A DNA stretch of 64,000 bases from CAYSCX01 sp964429575 (GTDB taxonomy: Bacteria > Desulfobacterota > Binatia > Binatales > Binataceae). The stretch covers positions 62,001 through 126,000 of the forward strand of contig CAYSCX010000006.1 of assembly GCA_964429575.1 (NCBI GenBank), given 5' to 3'. The position numbers and the translations under genes are program-made. Below the pieces are notes generated by a model. It made no database searches. It was not told where the DNA came from and saw only the letters and a list, made by a program, of their open reading frames with translations. Shown here in pieces: positions 43,659 to 52,429 of the stretch; position 1 is the stretch's first letter; every line of letters begins with the position of its first letter.

Positions 43659-45353
43659 TCAATCGCGAATCCTCCGCGCGGTTGCGCGTGCTGCGCGCAG
43701 CTCCCCGCAAATCCTGGCTTGCGCTTGGGCCGAGTATCTATAGACAGTCACCTCATCGCGTTTGAACACGACCTCCCCGCGCCCCGGCTTCCACGTCAAT
43801 TCGTTCAGGTCGAATCCGGCAAATCGATAGTCCTGCGCCAACTTGACCATGACCTCTTTCGACGCCTCCACTACGTCGTCGGTGTACACCGCGCTCGCTT
43901 CGCAAAAGCAGCGGCGAAACGAATTGACCAGCGCCCGATTGTTCTCTGCGACTGTCGCCTCCAGTTGCCCCGTGCGCCCACGCGACAGCTCCTGGTTCAA
44001 GGAGCATGCAGCTCCGGGCCACCCGAATATCGGCGGTCCCCACCCGCTCGTCAGCCAACACGCTGACGCTCCGGCGCCCTGGTATATGGGTGCGAGGTCG
44101 CGCGCGAGCCGCCGATCGGCCGCCGTTTCATTCGCCAGATTCGCCAGGTTGATCGCTCCGACAATCGCGCCTGCGCCGAACACCGCCGCGGTCGGCGCGC
44201 GCGCCGCGACTATCGCGACAACCGCCGGAACCAGGACGAAGAATTTCAGGTACGTATAGCTGAACGAGCGCACGAGTGGCAGGATCGATATCCCCGCGGC
44301 CGCCACCAGCGTACGCCATTCGCGCCGCCTCATTGTCAATACTGTCCCGGCGGCTATCAGAGCCAGCGCGAACAATTGACTGCCCAGCGTGAAAGCGACT
44401 CTGAAAGAAGTCGTCCGCGCCTTGAGCATCCTCGCGCTTTCCGCGATGCCGGGTCCCCCGCGCGGCATCGTCACGATACTTCTCGCGGGGCCGATCGTGA
44501 CAGCCGCAGCGTACGGCATCCACTTCGGCCACGCGGCAACCTTCCGCCACATCCGCTGCCTCGCCAATGCGTTTAGCTCGCCGGTCGTCATCCGATGAAC
44601 GGACTCGCGCGCAGGGCTGCTCCCGGTTGCAACCATCGCCGCAAACATCAACGCCGGCGCCGTCGCGAGAATGGCGCAGAAAATCGCAACTGCCGCAAAT
44701 CGCGGCCTGCGCGCTTTTTCAGCCGCGCACGGGACCAGCGCGGCCGCAAGAATCAATCCCTGGTAGAGCAGCGTCGCCGCGGCGATCGACGCCCCCGCCA
44801 CCACCAGCCCCCGCGTTTCCTCGTCCTCGCGCCGCGTCGCCAGGTAAACGATTCCGCCCAGCGCGATCGTCGCCGGCACGAGCGCCTCGATCGTGTCGGT
44901 CGCAAACCGGATCATCGGCACCGTCATTCCGGCGAGCAGCAGCGCCGCCGCGCGATGCATCGAATCGGCAGATCTCGCAATCAGCCACCGCCGGAGGAGC
45001 AGCAGGTATGCCACGCCGGCGGCGAAGTCGATCGCAACGAATACCCGCACCGCATCTTGCGACGAGGTCACCAATCCCGCGAGTTGCAGCGGTTTGATCG
45101 CGCCGAACAAGAACGTCGGAAATAGCAGCCATCGCGGCTCACCCAGCGCAGGCCACGAGTTCGCCAGGATCGGCGCGATATGCCGGATTCCGTCGCCCGC
45201 GTAGCTCGCGCGCAGACACGCCAGGCTTCCCGCAATCGCCGCCCAAGCCGCGATCACCATCACGTCGGGATTTTCACGACACGCCGATATCGCCCGCCGC
45301 GCCGCTCGCCCCCAGTCCTCGTCAGCCGCCATCGCGATCGTGAGCCGTCCCAC
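43659..45353 (-). CDS. Polytopic membrane protein of unknown function
   Basis: The 564-residue protein has about 10-12 hydrophobic helices over residues 35-400 (for example IAAWAAIAGSLACL, GVAYLLLLRRWLI, GLILAAALVPCA, FVLVPAVVAIVAA) followed by a soluble C-terminal domain of about 150 residues with Cys-containing segments (FRRCFCEASAVY). The layout resembles glycosyltransferase-like or O-antigen-polymerase-like envelope proteins, but no diagnostic motif is visible. It converges on the AlkP-type gene across 26 bp, which ties it loosely to the envelope operon. A second Met at residue 8 could be the start. Confidence 0.6.
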   Translation of the reverse strand: MGRLTIAMAADEDWGRAARRAISACRENPDVMVIAAWAAIAGSLACLRASYAGDGIRHIAPILANSWPALGEPRWLLFPTFLFGAIKPLQLAGLVTSSQDAVRVFVAIDFAAGVAYLLLLRRWLIARSADSMHRAAALLLAGMTVPMIRFATDTIEALVPATIALGGIVYLATRREDEETRGLVVAGASIAAATLLYQGLILAAALVPCAAEKARRPRFAAVAIFCAILATAPALMFAAMVATGSSPARESVHRMTTGELNALARQRMWRKVAAWPKWMPYAAAVTIGPARSIVTMPRGGPGIAESARMLKARTTSFRVAFTLGSQLFALALIAAGTVLTMRRREWRTLVAAAGISILPLVRSFSYTYLKFFVLVPAVVAIVAARAPTAAVFGAGAIVGAINLANLANETAADRRLARDLAPIYQGAGASACWLTSGWGPPIFGWPGAACSLNQELSRGRTGQLEATVAENNRALVNSFRRCFCEASAVYTDDVVEASKEVMVKLAQDYRFAGFDLNELTWKPGRGEVVFKRDEVTVYRYSAQAQARICGELRAARATARRIRD

Positions 45354-46249
45354 TGCTCACGCTTACTCGACAGGCCCGTCTGCGAGTCGCGCGCGAATCA
45401 CTGCCGCGACCTCTTCGACGCGGATCTGGGGCCCAATTTGCGCGGCGAGTGGACCGGAGAATCTCATCAATCGCGGTTTTGCGGCGGAACTGGCCGCCTT
45501 CTCTCCATTGCCGAAATGATTCGGTGCCCTTTGCCGCACTCACATTCCGTCGGGCTCGATGGTAACTGGTGAGTTCGAGCTCAAGAAAAGTCTGGTTTGT
45601 ATCCCTCTCCAAATTCCCGTCTTCGCGAAAGTGTGAGCAGCGTCGAGAATCAGACGAGCCGATTCGCCGCGAATCGCGACGGCTGCCCCGGAAAATGCCA
45701 TGGGGCGAGGCACATCGCAATCGCGCGTGGCGCGTCCAATGTGATGAGAAGGCGATCACCTGGTGGACGAAATCGATCGCGCCAGCATATTCAAAAGCTT
45801 GGCTTCTTTGCTGTTTCGAGACACGAGACGGCCGTCGGAACGATCAACTCGAGTACGCGAATCCAAGGATGCGGTGCTGCGATTCCCAGGAGAGCGGAAG
45901 TTGAGTGCGATCGTTCAAGACCTTGGAAGACTTCCTGACGATCACCACTTCCGTTGACGGAATCATAACAGAGCGCGATGTTCATTCGGGCTGTGCCTAC
46001 TCAAAACCTAATCCGTGCGGATCTATTGGCGGTCTCGATCGACTAAAGATCGTGGCCTGCCATCATGGCGATGCGCAGAAGATGAGCACTGCGGTTTCTG
46101 GACAGATTGTCCGTACGGAAACTCGGACGGATCCAAAGGTTGTGGGGGAGGGAATAGAAGAGGCGCTAGCGAACTCGTCATCTACGTAGCGTGAATGGCT
46201 CCCGGAGGTGATCGCCCCGGCCGGCCTATCGAATGAACCTGAAAGTGGT
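45354..46249. other. Non-coding accessory stretch with an IS end
   Basis: I see no gene. At about 45992-46016, TGTGCCTACTCAAAACC is the reverse complement of the IS end found at 38330-38343 and 52409-52418, and continues with CTAATCCG as in the 37941 block. This suggests a solo insertion-sequence end. Confidence 0.45.
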
Positions 46250-46420
46250 TTCCCTGTCGTTCGAGGGAATTTCCCTGTTCCGGCGCAATAATTCCCTGTT
46301 CCGCTGAGTAGGGAATTCCGACACAAACCCTAAAGAAGACTAGGCTTTTTCGGCCCGAAGTCGGGCCCGGGACGGCCTATTTCGCGGAAATTCCCTGTAT
46401 TTTCCCTGTAGATCAGGGAA
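46250..46420. repeat. TTCCCTGT short-motif cluster
   Basis: TTCCCTGT occurs five times, at 46250, 46271, 46292, 46391 and 46402, with AGGGAA in the opposite sense between and after them (for example 46263-46268, 46310-46315, 46415-46420). Spacing is 21, 21, 99 and 11 bp, so it is not a CRISPR array. The motif may be a protein-binding or replication iteron-like cluster. Confidence 0.7.
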
Positions 46421-46460
46421 TGCGGTCGCAGAGAGCAGTTCGCATCGGCCTGCGTCATCC

Positions 46461-46670
46461 GCCACCGAGTCTCCGACATTCGACGTTCTCCGCATTCACT
46501 CGTAAATTCCCCTCTTTGCACGCGGTTGCGGGGCAGTTGGGATGACGCCTGGCACCGGAGATTGTCGACACGCGCGCGTGCGGCGGCGACTTCCCGGATT
46601 TCTCTCTGTTGCGCAGTTGCGCGGTGCCACGAGATGATCTACCCAATCGCGAATCATGGGCGAACTCATA
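46461..46670 (+). repeat. tRNA-linked interspersed repeat, copy B
   Basis: The copy begins TCCGCCACCGAGTCTCCGAC and contains CTGGCACCGGAG, GATTTCTCTCTGTTGCG and GCGGTGCCACG, matching copies A and C. The first bases resemble the acceptor end of tRNA-Ser. The following 46671-47022 holds only a short frame with MSEDERMRIFDAAALAWLA, possibly the remnant of a lost gene. Confidence 0.7.
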
Positions 46671-47022
46671 CCCTAGGTCAGCTGTCAGCGTGCCGAGCGG
46701 ATGCCGTGATTCTGCGCTCGTGGCGCTGGCAGGTGCTGGGGCGGGGAGAGGTGCGGAAGGCGCGGGCCGGCGACGCCGGGTTCCCTGAACTCGCCCGCTT
46801 TCTCCCGCGCGAGCGGAAGCCGTGGATGAGCGAGGACGAGCGGATGAGGATTTTCGACGCGGCGGCGCTGGCCTGGCTTGCTGCCCAACGGTACCGGCGC
46901 CAAGCGCCGACTATGGGCGCGTGAAAAAAAGCGGTCCGAAGAATTACGGGAAAGCGCGACGCACTGTTCGGATCTCGGCTCGCGGCCCAGTCAGTATCGG
47001 TACATAGCCCGATCGGCGGCGA

Positions 47023-47457
47023 TTAGTCTGGCAGGGCCGCCGCCTGCCGGATAGAGTTGAGAACGAAAAGAAAGTGACTCGAACAGTTGACGTCCTCAAG
47101 CATGCTGATCTGCTTCAGCACTTTGAGCTCCCTGCGTGTGATCCGGTGGCGTTTGTGGAGCATGCGATTCGATGCAAAACGTCGCCACACGCCGTGCGGT
47201 TTCTTGTCACGCGGTTCGCCAGGCTCGCCAAGCAGGCTTTTGGCCTCAGGGTGCGATAGCAGGAGCAGCTCCCGGGGGTTGAGCCCGAGCACGTCGGCAA
47301 TCCGCCCGATCAGCGAGAGCGACGGCCTCCGGCGATTCGCCTCGATGTAGGCGATATGGCTCGCCTTGACACCGACTCGCAGAGCGAATTCCCGCTGAGT
47401 CATGCCGAGTTCGTGGCGTGCGTGCTTCACCGCGCTACCGGCTGTCTTTTTGGTCAT
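47023..47457 (-). CDS. XRE-family helix-turn-helix regulator
   Basis: From the ATG at 47455-47457 the protein has 144 residues. An HTH_3 domain spans about residues 8-65 (KHARHELGMTQREFALRVGV, then SHIAYIEANRRRPSLSLIGRIADVLG). The C-terminal half is basic and helical. Its start overlaps the end of the upstream metallopeptidase gene (ATGA), so the two are translated together. Paired XRE regulator and M78 protease genes (ImmR/ImmA type) typically control mobile elements or stress modules: the protease removes the repressor. The longer upstream frame to 47679 is antisense-like and not used. Confidence 0.85.
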   Translation of the reverse strand: MTKKTAGSAVKHARHELGMTQREFALRVGVKASHIAYIEANRRRPSLSLIGRIADVLGLNPRELLLLSHPEAKSLLGEPGEPRDKKPHGVWRRFASNRMLHKRHRITRRELKVLKQISMLEDVNCSSHFLFVLNSIRQAAALPD

Positions 47458-48233
47458 ATCCCGTACTCGCGCAGCAGAGCGAGCCGCAGCTTCGCGACGT
47501 GAATCATACCCGCCAACGTATACAGATTCGCTCGTGCCGAAGCCCCGGCTGAGAAATCGAAGCCGGTGGCGGAGCGGACATAGGTTCGCGCTTTGGATGC
47601 CAACCGGTCGAAATCGGAGTCCGGTTGCTTTCGCGCCGTCCGGTCGAACACGGTCTCGGCCGCTCGCCTCGGATAGCATCCCAAAACCATTACCAAGTCG
47701 GCGGCGATTTCCTCCGGTCGTTCCAGATGTTCTAGGTAGTTGGTCGTGAAGGAGAGGCCCACCTTCGACTGCCGACCGTCAAATACTTCATGTGTCAGAT
47801 GATGGCCCATCTCGTGCCAAAAGGCCGCAGCTACGCCCACCGGGTGATTCGCCGCGTTGAGCCAAATGAGGGGAGCCTTCAGGATCGTTCTGTCGTTCAC
47901 ATAGAAGCCCCGCAGCGTCCGACCCTTAGGGCCGGCGATGTACCGCGTCTGCAAGGCCACTCCGAAGTTTGCGGCTATCTTCGATAAGCGGCCGAGATCG
48001 GTCTCCCTGAAAACCTGCTGATTGAGCCCCGGTAGGAAACGACCGAGTTCGGACACAAGGCTCCGAAGCTCCTGTCCGTCGAAACATCTTCTGAGCGCAA
48101 CCGCGTAGTCTCGTCGTGTGACGGAAGAGAAATAGTTCGTTGCGTCGCGGAGGGAAACGTTCGTGAATTTGGACGAAGTTACGACTTCGCGAACAAGGCC
48201 CTGAAACGGCCCCGGCTCTGTGCGCTGCGGCAT
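47454..48233 (-). CDS. ImmA/IrrE-type (M78-like) zinc metallopeptidase
   Basis: From the ATG at 48231-48233 the protein has 259 residues. The zinc site is HEMGH (residues 140-144) in AAFWHEMGHHLTHEVFD, with a probable third ligand in ERPEEIAADL (Glu174/175), as in ImmA/IrrE proteins. The N-terminal 130 residues form a helical domain and a beta-rich segment before the active site. It probably cleaves the XRE regulator encoded immediately downstream. The order protease then regulator with a 4-bp overlap is the reverse of the common ImmR-ImmA order. Confidence 0.8.
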   Translation of the reverse strand: MPQRTEPGPFQGLVREVVTSSKFTNVSLRDATNYFSSVTRRDYAVALRRCFDGQELRSLVSELGRFLPGLNQQVFRETDLGRLSKIAANFGVALQTRYIAGPKGRTLRGFYVNDRTILKAPLIWLNAANHPVGVAAAFWHEMGHHLTHEVFDGRQSKVGLSFTTNYLEHLERPEEIAADLVMVLGCYPRRAAETVFDRTARKQPDSDFDRLASKARTYVRSATGFDFSAGASARANLYTLAGMIHVAKLRLALLREYGI

Positions 48234-48784
48234 GAGCGACGCCCCCTTCTTGGAGCGGCATGTTATCGTTGTAAACCGCCGGTGAGCAAGCCCTGAATCG
48301 TTGGGTGTGTCCGTGCTGCTCCTAAACCCTCGCTCAGCGGTCGCAGACCGAGACCGCCGCACCGGGAAACCGCCTGGGTCTCGAAGCATGCTTCATTCAG
48401 TTGGACCGAGTCTGGGGGGGCCTGAAGTCATTCTGGTAGCTGCTCAGGATTTCAGGACGCCGGCGATTCCACGGCTCGACGTTCCCCTCCTGGCAGCCGC
48501 TTGGCCGGCAGTCTCGTGCTATTGACAGCGTGTGGAACTGCCGCGTTCTGAGGGCATCTTCTTCACTCGAAACTGCGCTGGATGCGCAACCAGTCGCATC
48601 ACGGGAGCTCCCCAAGTCGGCAATTCGCCGCCTGAGAGCCGTATTCGCCCGCATCGGATATCGCGCCGGACAATAGCGCTCTCTTGTAAGCGGTCCGCCC
48701 GTGCCCCTCCCAGCTCTCTCGAGGGCAACGGATGGTCGTTTGGACACAGGAGTCGAACAGATTTCGGAACAAAGGAGAAATGCA
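48234..48784. other. 551-bp divergent intergenic region of the protease/GNAT-like module
   Basis: This gap separates the minus-strand protease-regulator pair from the plus-strand GNAT-like gene and is the natural place for their promoters and for the XRE operator. I see no inverted repeat that stands out and no gene; the short frames are low-complexity. Confidence 0.4.
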
Positions 48785-49513
48785 ATGGAACTTCGCAAAT
48801 TGACGTCGGACTACGAGCGGCAAGTCTTCGGTGAGTGTCTCACCAAGGCTCGGGCCACGAGAGGTGTGGGTTTCAGGGAAACGCAGCGGTCGCTTCTGGG
48901 AGGAAGCCATCTGAGGTTCGGCAGTGTTTACGCAATCTTTGAGAACGAGCGAGATCCGCTGCAGCGGATGCTGGGAGGCTTTATCATGCATAGTCTCGCC
49001 ACCCTCCCGCAGAGTTTCGCGAAACCTGATCTGAGCCACCTCCCTCCGCAATCGATTCTCGAAGGCAGCGATCTCTGGTCGCTGTCCAAAGGTGCCGGCC
49101 ATGTCGCGGCGAGGGCTGCCGCCGCTGTCGCAGGTTTTCTGCAGGCGAAGGCGATTATCGTCTACCCCATCGTGAGGCCGGTAGATCTGACCTCGTTCTA
49201 TGCCCGATTCAGCTTCGCAACCGCCTGCGAGCCAATCCGGAACCCTTTTGGAGAGACGCTCGACGGAGGAGAAATCTGGGTCCAGCCCCTCACTCTGGAG
49301 GGCGACAAGCTGGAAGCGTACATCCGCTGGGGCTTCGAGCTCCTCTTCCAAGCGAATGGGGGTGCACAGGTGTTGCGGTTTGATGCATCCCTCGCGACGC
49401 GACCACCAAACCTGGAAGTTTCGAGGGCGCCCCGGGAAGAGGATCCGAAGCGTTCGTTGATTCCGACGACCGGGCATCCGCAAGAGCCCAACGGAACAAC
49501 ACCCGAGGAGTGA
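48785..49513 (+). CDS. Unknown protein with GNAT-like acetyltransferase topology
   Basis: The 242-residue protein has a strong ribosome site (AAAGGAGAAATGCA). Its core resembles a GNAT fold: VYAIFENERDPLQRMLGGFIMH for strands 2-3, DLWSLSKGAGHVAARAAAAV as strand 4 and helix 3, then AKAIIVYPIVRPVDLTSFYARFSF as strand 5 and the FYxRFGF-like helix 4. The acetyl-CoA pyrophosphate loop (Q/RxxGxG/A) is not clear. The first 45 residues are charged and the last 45 disordered. It is transcribed divergently from the protease/XRE pair and lies 127 bp upstream of the DDxxD-motif gene. Confidence 0.5.
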   Translation: MELRKLTSDYERQVFGECLTKARATRGVGFRETQRSLLGGSHLRFGSVYAIFENERDPLQRMLGGFIMHSLATLPQSFAKPDLSHLPPQSILEGSDLWSLSKGAGHVAARAAAAVAGFLQAKAIIVYPIVRPVDLTSFYARFSFATACEPIRNPFGETLDGGEIWVQPLTLEGDKLEAYIRWGFELLFQANGGAQVLRFDASLATRPPNLEVSRAPREEDPKRSLIPTTGHPQEPNGTTPEE

Positions 49514-49640
49514 ATTATAGCCACGGGATGCTGGAGCCGAAAGCAACAACTCAGAGCGGGTCTTCCCTGATGACTAGGTCTAGCGGGCTAAAGGAACCCG
49601 CTCCCAACCGTTCCGCGAGGAACGAACGAAAGGATTGACT

Positions 49641-50618
49641 ATGGACATCAATGGACACTACTCAGACGAAGTGCGAGACAACAGCTCTCGCCTCGAGGCT
49701 CTATACAGTACAATCCCATTTTGGCAGGACCTACTCGCGGCGGTCAGAGCCGGTCATACCGAATTCATCGGCATGCTGGCAAAAGCAGGACTGCTTTCGC
49801 AGTTCGGTCCGGCAACTAGTACGGTTCACTCGTACCAGGACATTGAGGTTCACGCCTTCATCCTGGGAATAGTGTCTGCCGGCCGTTGGGATGAGGTTCA
49901 GACGAAGTCGTACTTGACCTACGCCTCACACTGGATTGACGACTTCTTTGATAGTCCGGCGAACAACAATCTTGCCCAATTGCTGGCGGACCGACGCGAC
50001 ATTCGACGGGCGCTCGCGAACATGGGCCGGGTCGGTACAGTCGGATTCGCGATGGCGAACCGCGTCCGTCACTCGGAGGCAGTGTATAAGGCGCTGCACC
50101 GGATGCTCTATGGTGGCTTGGTGCAGCGAAGCAGCCAGCGGTCCGACAGACAGCGCCTGGTCGACGAGTATCCGGCCGTCGCGACCCAATTCGTGGATCC
50201 AGCTCTCGCCCGCGAAATCCGGCAGTTACAGCCTGAGGCCTATTGGACAACCAACAAAACGGTTCTGGAGCTACTGAACGCCGCCGAGAAGGACCTCGAC
50301 TTCAATACCGCGGAACTATGGAGCCTGGTGTATGCCCCGGCCATCTATTACCAGGACCTCGACGAGGAGCGGGAGCGTGGCGAGCTAAGCTTCGAGGGAG
50401 AAGAATGCCCGAGACTAGACGAAATGCTGAAGATGATACGGCTCGGAGCGCGCTACCTCGCTGCAATGTACGGGAGAAACAGTCTCCAGTATCAGCAGCT
50501 TGAGTTTGCTGCACTGGCGCTTCCTAATCTTCCCGAGCAGGTCGTGAGCGAGTACCGATTGCTACGCGAGGGGCGTCGCGAAAGGGTCCCCGACCAACAA
50601 CTCATGGATCGGCCGTAA
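49641..50618 (+). CDS. Unknown helical protein with a DDxxD-like motif
   Basis: From the ATG at 49641 (AAAGGA upstream) the protein has 325 residues and is almost entirely helical. Residues 98-104 read WIDDFFD, matching the DDxxD metal motif of isoprenoid synthases, and a second acidic cluster YYQDLDEERERGE (about residue 240) could play the role of the second motif, but the fold is unproven. There are no Cys pairs or P-loops. It follows the GNAT-like gene on the same strand; the 127-bp gap holds an imperfect GC-rich hairpin (AGCGGG/CCCGCT). Function unknown. Confidence 0.5.
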   Translation: MDINGHYSDEVRDNSSRLEALYSTIPFWQDLLAAVRAGHTEFIGMLAKAGLLSQFGPATSTVHSYQDIEVHAFILGIVSAGRWDEVQTKSYLTYASHWIDDFFDSPANNNLAQLLADRRDIRRALANMGRVGTVGFAMANRVRHSEAVYKALHRMLYGGLVQRSSQRSDRQRLVDEYPAVATQFVDPALAREIRQLQPEAYWTTNKTVLELLNAAEKDLDFNTAELWSLVYAPAIYYQDLDEERERGELSFEGEECPRLDEMLKMIRLGARYLAAMYGRNSLQYQQLEFAALALPNLPEQVVSEYRLLREGRRERVPDQQLMDRP

Positions 50619-50843
50619 TGGAGTCGCCGCGACCAGAGACCGCTTGACGGAAGCAAATTGTCGGCGCGGTTCGTCGGGCGCCTCCCCCGACGCCACCGCG
50701 CCGGCGCGATGGAAAAGCCGTACTCGCAGACAGCTGACGCCCAGTTGTGCGGACTTGATTCTAAGCGCGATCAAAGGTCGTCAATGCGTTCTAGAAACTG
50801 AACTGACAGATGTCGTCAAGTTGTTCCAGAACTGTCACCGACA

Positions 50844-51070
50844 GTTCAAATCCAATTCGCTCCGCCCCCGAGTCTCCGGTTTTGGAGATTCTCCGGTAAC
50901 TCGATCGAAATTCGTGCGTTTGTGCGCGATTGCGGTCGCCTTCGGACAACGCAAGTCACCGGAGAACGCGAGCACACGACCGCGATTCGGCAATCTGCGA
51001 GATTTCTCTCTGTTGCGGATCCGCGCGGTGCCACGGGACGATCAGTCGCATCGCGAATCAGCGGCGAAAC
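50844..51070 (+). repeat. tRNA-Ser 3'-end copy plus interspersed repeat, copy C
   Basis: GTTCAAATCC (50844-50853) and CTCCGCCCCCGAGTCTCCG (50860-50878) align without gaps to the T-arm and 3' end of tRNA-Ser and its flank at 35444-35478, with six consecutive differing bases between the two blocks. The sequence continues as a member of the repeat family (CACCGGAGAACGCGAGCAC, GATTTCTCTCTGTTGCGGAT, GCGGTGCCACGGG). The flanking gaps 50619-50843 and 51071-51348 hold no gene I can support. Confidence 0.75.
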
Positions 51071-51348
51071 AAACGATCTGTCCATCTTGATCTCCCTCGT
51101 TCGGCTGCGATCATCATGCGATGCAACGCAAACTCGCCCTGTCCCTGCTAGAAATCTCATCGGAGCCGAATTTTGAGCGGCTGCGAGGAATTGCTATCGA
51201 ATCGATGCGCATGAGTGAATCGGACTGCAATCTAAACGTCAAAACGGTCGGTCCCTAATCGAGACCCGAACCCTTCGATACAGAGATCCTCAGCCGACGG
51301 GCGTCCGGGCCGCCGCGCAACCATTGGTGAGCAGGAATCTGGTACGCA

Positions 51349-52368
51349 TCACGCAGCGAGAGGTTGGTAGCGATGATGCAGGCCACCGACCCTGCGAGGC
51401 TGGATCGGGCGTGAGACCGGGCAATCCTTGTCGAGCGACAGATGGGTGCGGGTGCGTCGGTAATAGTCGACGTACGAGAACAGGACGCGGCGCAGATGGC
51501 GCTCATTGAAGATCACGATGTGATCCGAACACTCGCGGCGAATCGAACCGATCACGCGCTCGACATAAGCGTTCTGCCAAGGCGAGCGCGGCGCAGTAAC
51601 GACCTCCGTGATCCCCATCGCTTCGACTCGCTTGCAGAAGCACGAGCCATACGATGCGTCACGGTCGCGCACCAGATACCGGGGCGCCGTGTCCCACGGG
51701 AATGCTTCGGTTACCTGGCGCGAGAGCCAGGCTGCGGTCGGATGCTCGGTGACGGCTGTGCGCATGATCTTCCTGCGATCGTGGCCGAGGATGATCATCA
51801 CGTAAAACAGCTGAAACGATGCGGAGGCCACAACGAACAGGTCGATGGCGGCGATGCCTTCGGCGTGATTGCGCAGGAAAGTCCGCGACTTCTGAGAAGG
51901 TGTTCCTCGCCTTCGCACCATGTACTTCGCGACGGTCGCTTGGCTGACCTCGATGCCGAGCTTGAGCAGCTCGCCATGGATTCTCGGTGCTCCCCATAAC
52001 GGGTTGGCTGCGTTCATCTGCCGAATCAGATCGCGAATCTCGCGATCCACTGACGGCCGTCCGGATCTGGAGCGCCAACGCCAAAACAGGCGGAAGCCCT
52101 GGCGATGCCATTGGACGATGGTGGCGGGCTTGACCAACACCATCGCGTTCAGACAGCGCGGCCACAATCTGTAGAGACAGACCCAGAGCAAGCGGTCGAT
52201 CGCGAACAGCCGGGGCCGACCCGGCCGCTGGCGGCGAAGAACCTGCAGCTGGTGACGGAGCGCGAGGTTCTCTAGTTCCAAAACCGCCCGACGACGGAAT
52301 CGGCGGGCAACCGCCGAGAGGACGGGTAGCTCGAGCTTAAGCATGCCGGCGACGCTACGGCGGCCCAT
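51349..52368 (-). CDS. DDE (integrase-core) IS transposase
   Basis: The 339-residue protein is a complete transposase of a widespread rve-type family: helical N-terminus (LELENLALRHQLQVLRR), GAPRIHGELLKLGIEVSQATV, catalytic Asp in EGIAAIDLFVV, Asp in RYLVRDRDASYG and Glu in NAYVERVIGSIRRE, ending VGGLHHRYQPLAA. All three acidic residues are present, so it may be active. Just upstream (52379-52418) lies the IS end TTCGGAGTTTTTAGTAGGCACA, which recurs at the remnant 38305-38343. The other end is not clear. A second in-frame Met at 52344 is an alternative start. Confidence 0.92.
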   Translation of the reverse strand: MGRRSVAGMLKLELPVLSAVARRFRRRAVLELENLALRHQLQVLRRQRPGRPRLFAIDRLLWVCLYRLWPRCLNAMVLVKPATIVQWHRQGFRLFWRWRSRSGRPSVDREIRDLIRQMNAANPLWGAPRIHGELLKLGIEVSQATVAKYMVRRRGTPSQKSRTFLRNHAEGIAAIDLFVVASASFQLFYVMIILGHDRRKIMRTAVTEHPTAAWLSRQVTEAFPWDTAPRYLVRDRDASYGSCFCKRVEAMGITEVVTAPRSPWQNAYVERVIGSIRRECSDHIVIFNERHLRRVLFSYVDYYRRTRTHLSLDKDCPVSRPIQPRRVGGLHHRYQPLAA

Positions 52369-52429
52369 CCCAACATTCTAGACTGTTCGCCGCGTTCGGA
52401 GTTTTTAGTAGGCACAGGTGGCTGATTAC

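Noticed and set aside
45597..45957. Short overlapping frames in the 45.4-46.2 kb gap
   Set aside because: No motif, no ribosome site and conflicting frames; the area looks like decayed accessory DNA.
46250..46420. Possible CRISPR array
   Set aside because: The repeated unit is only 8 bp with unequal spacing and no spacers of constant length; no cas genes are present.
50844..50880. A second tRNA gene
   Set aside because: Only the T-loop and acceptor 3' half are present; the T-stem does not pair and no 5' half is found.
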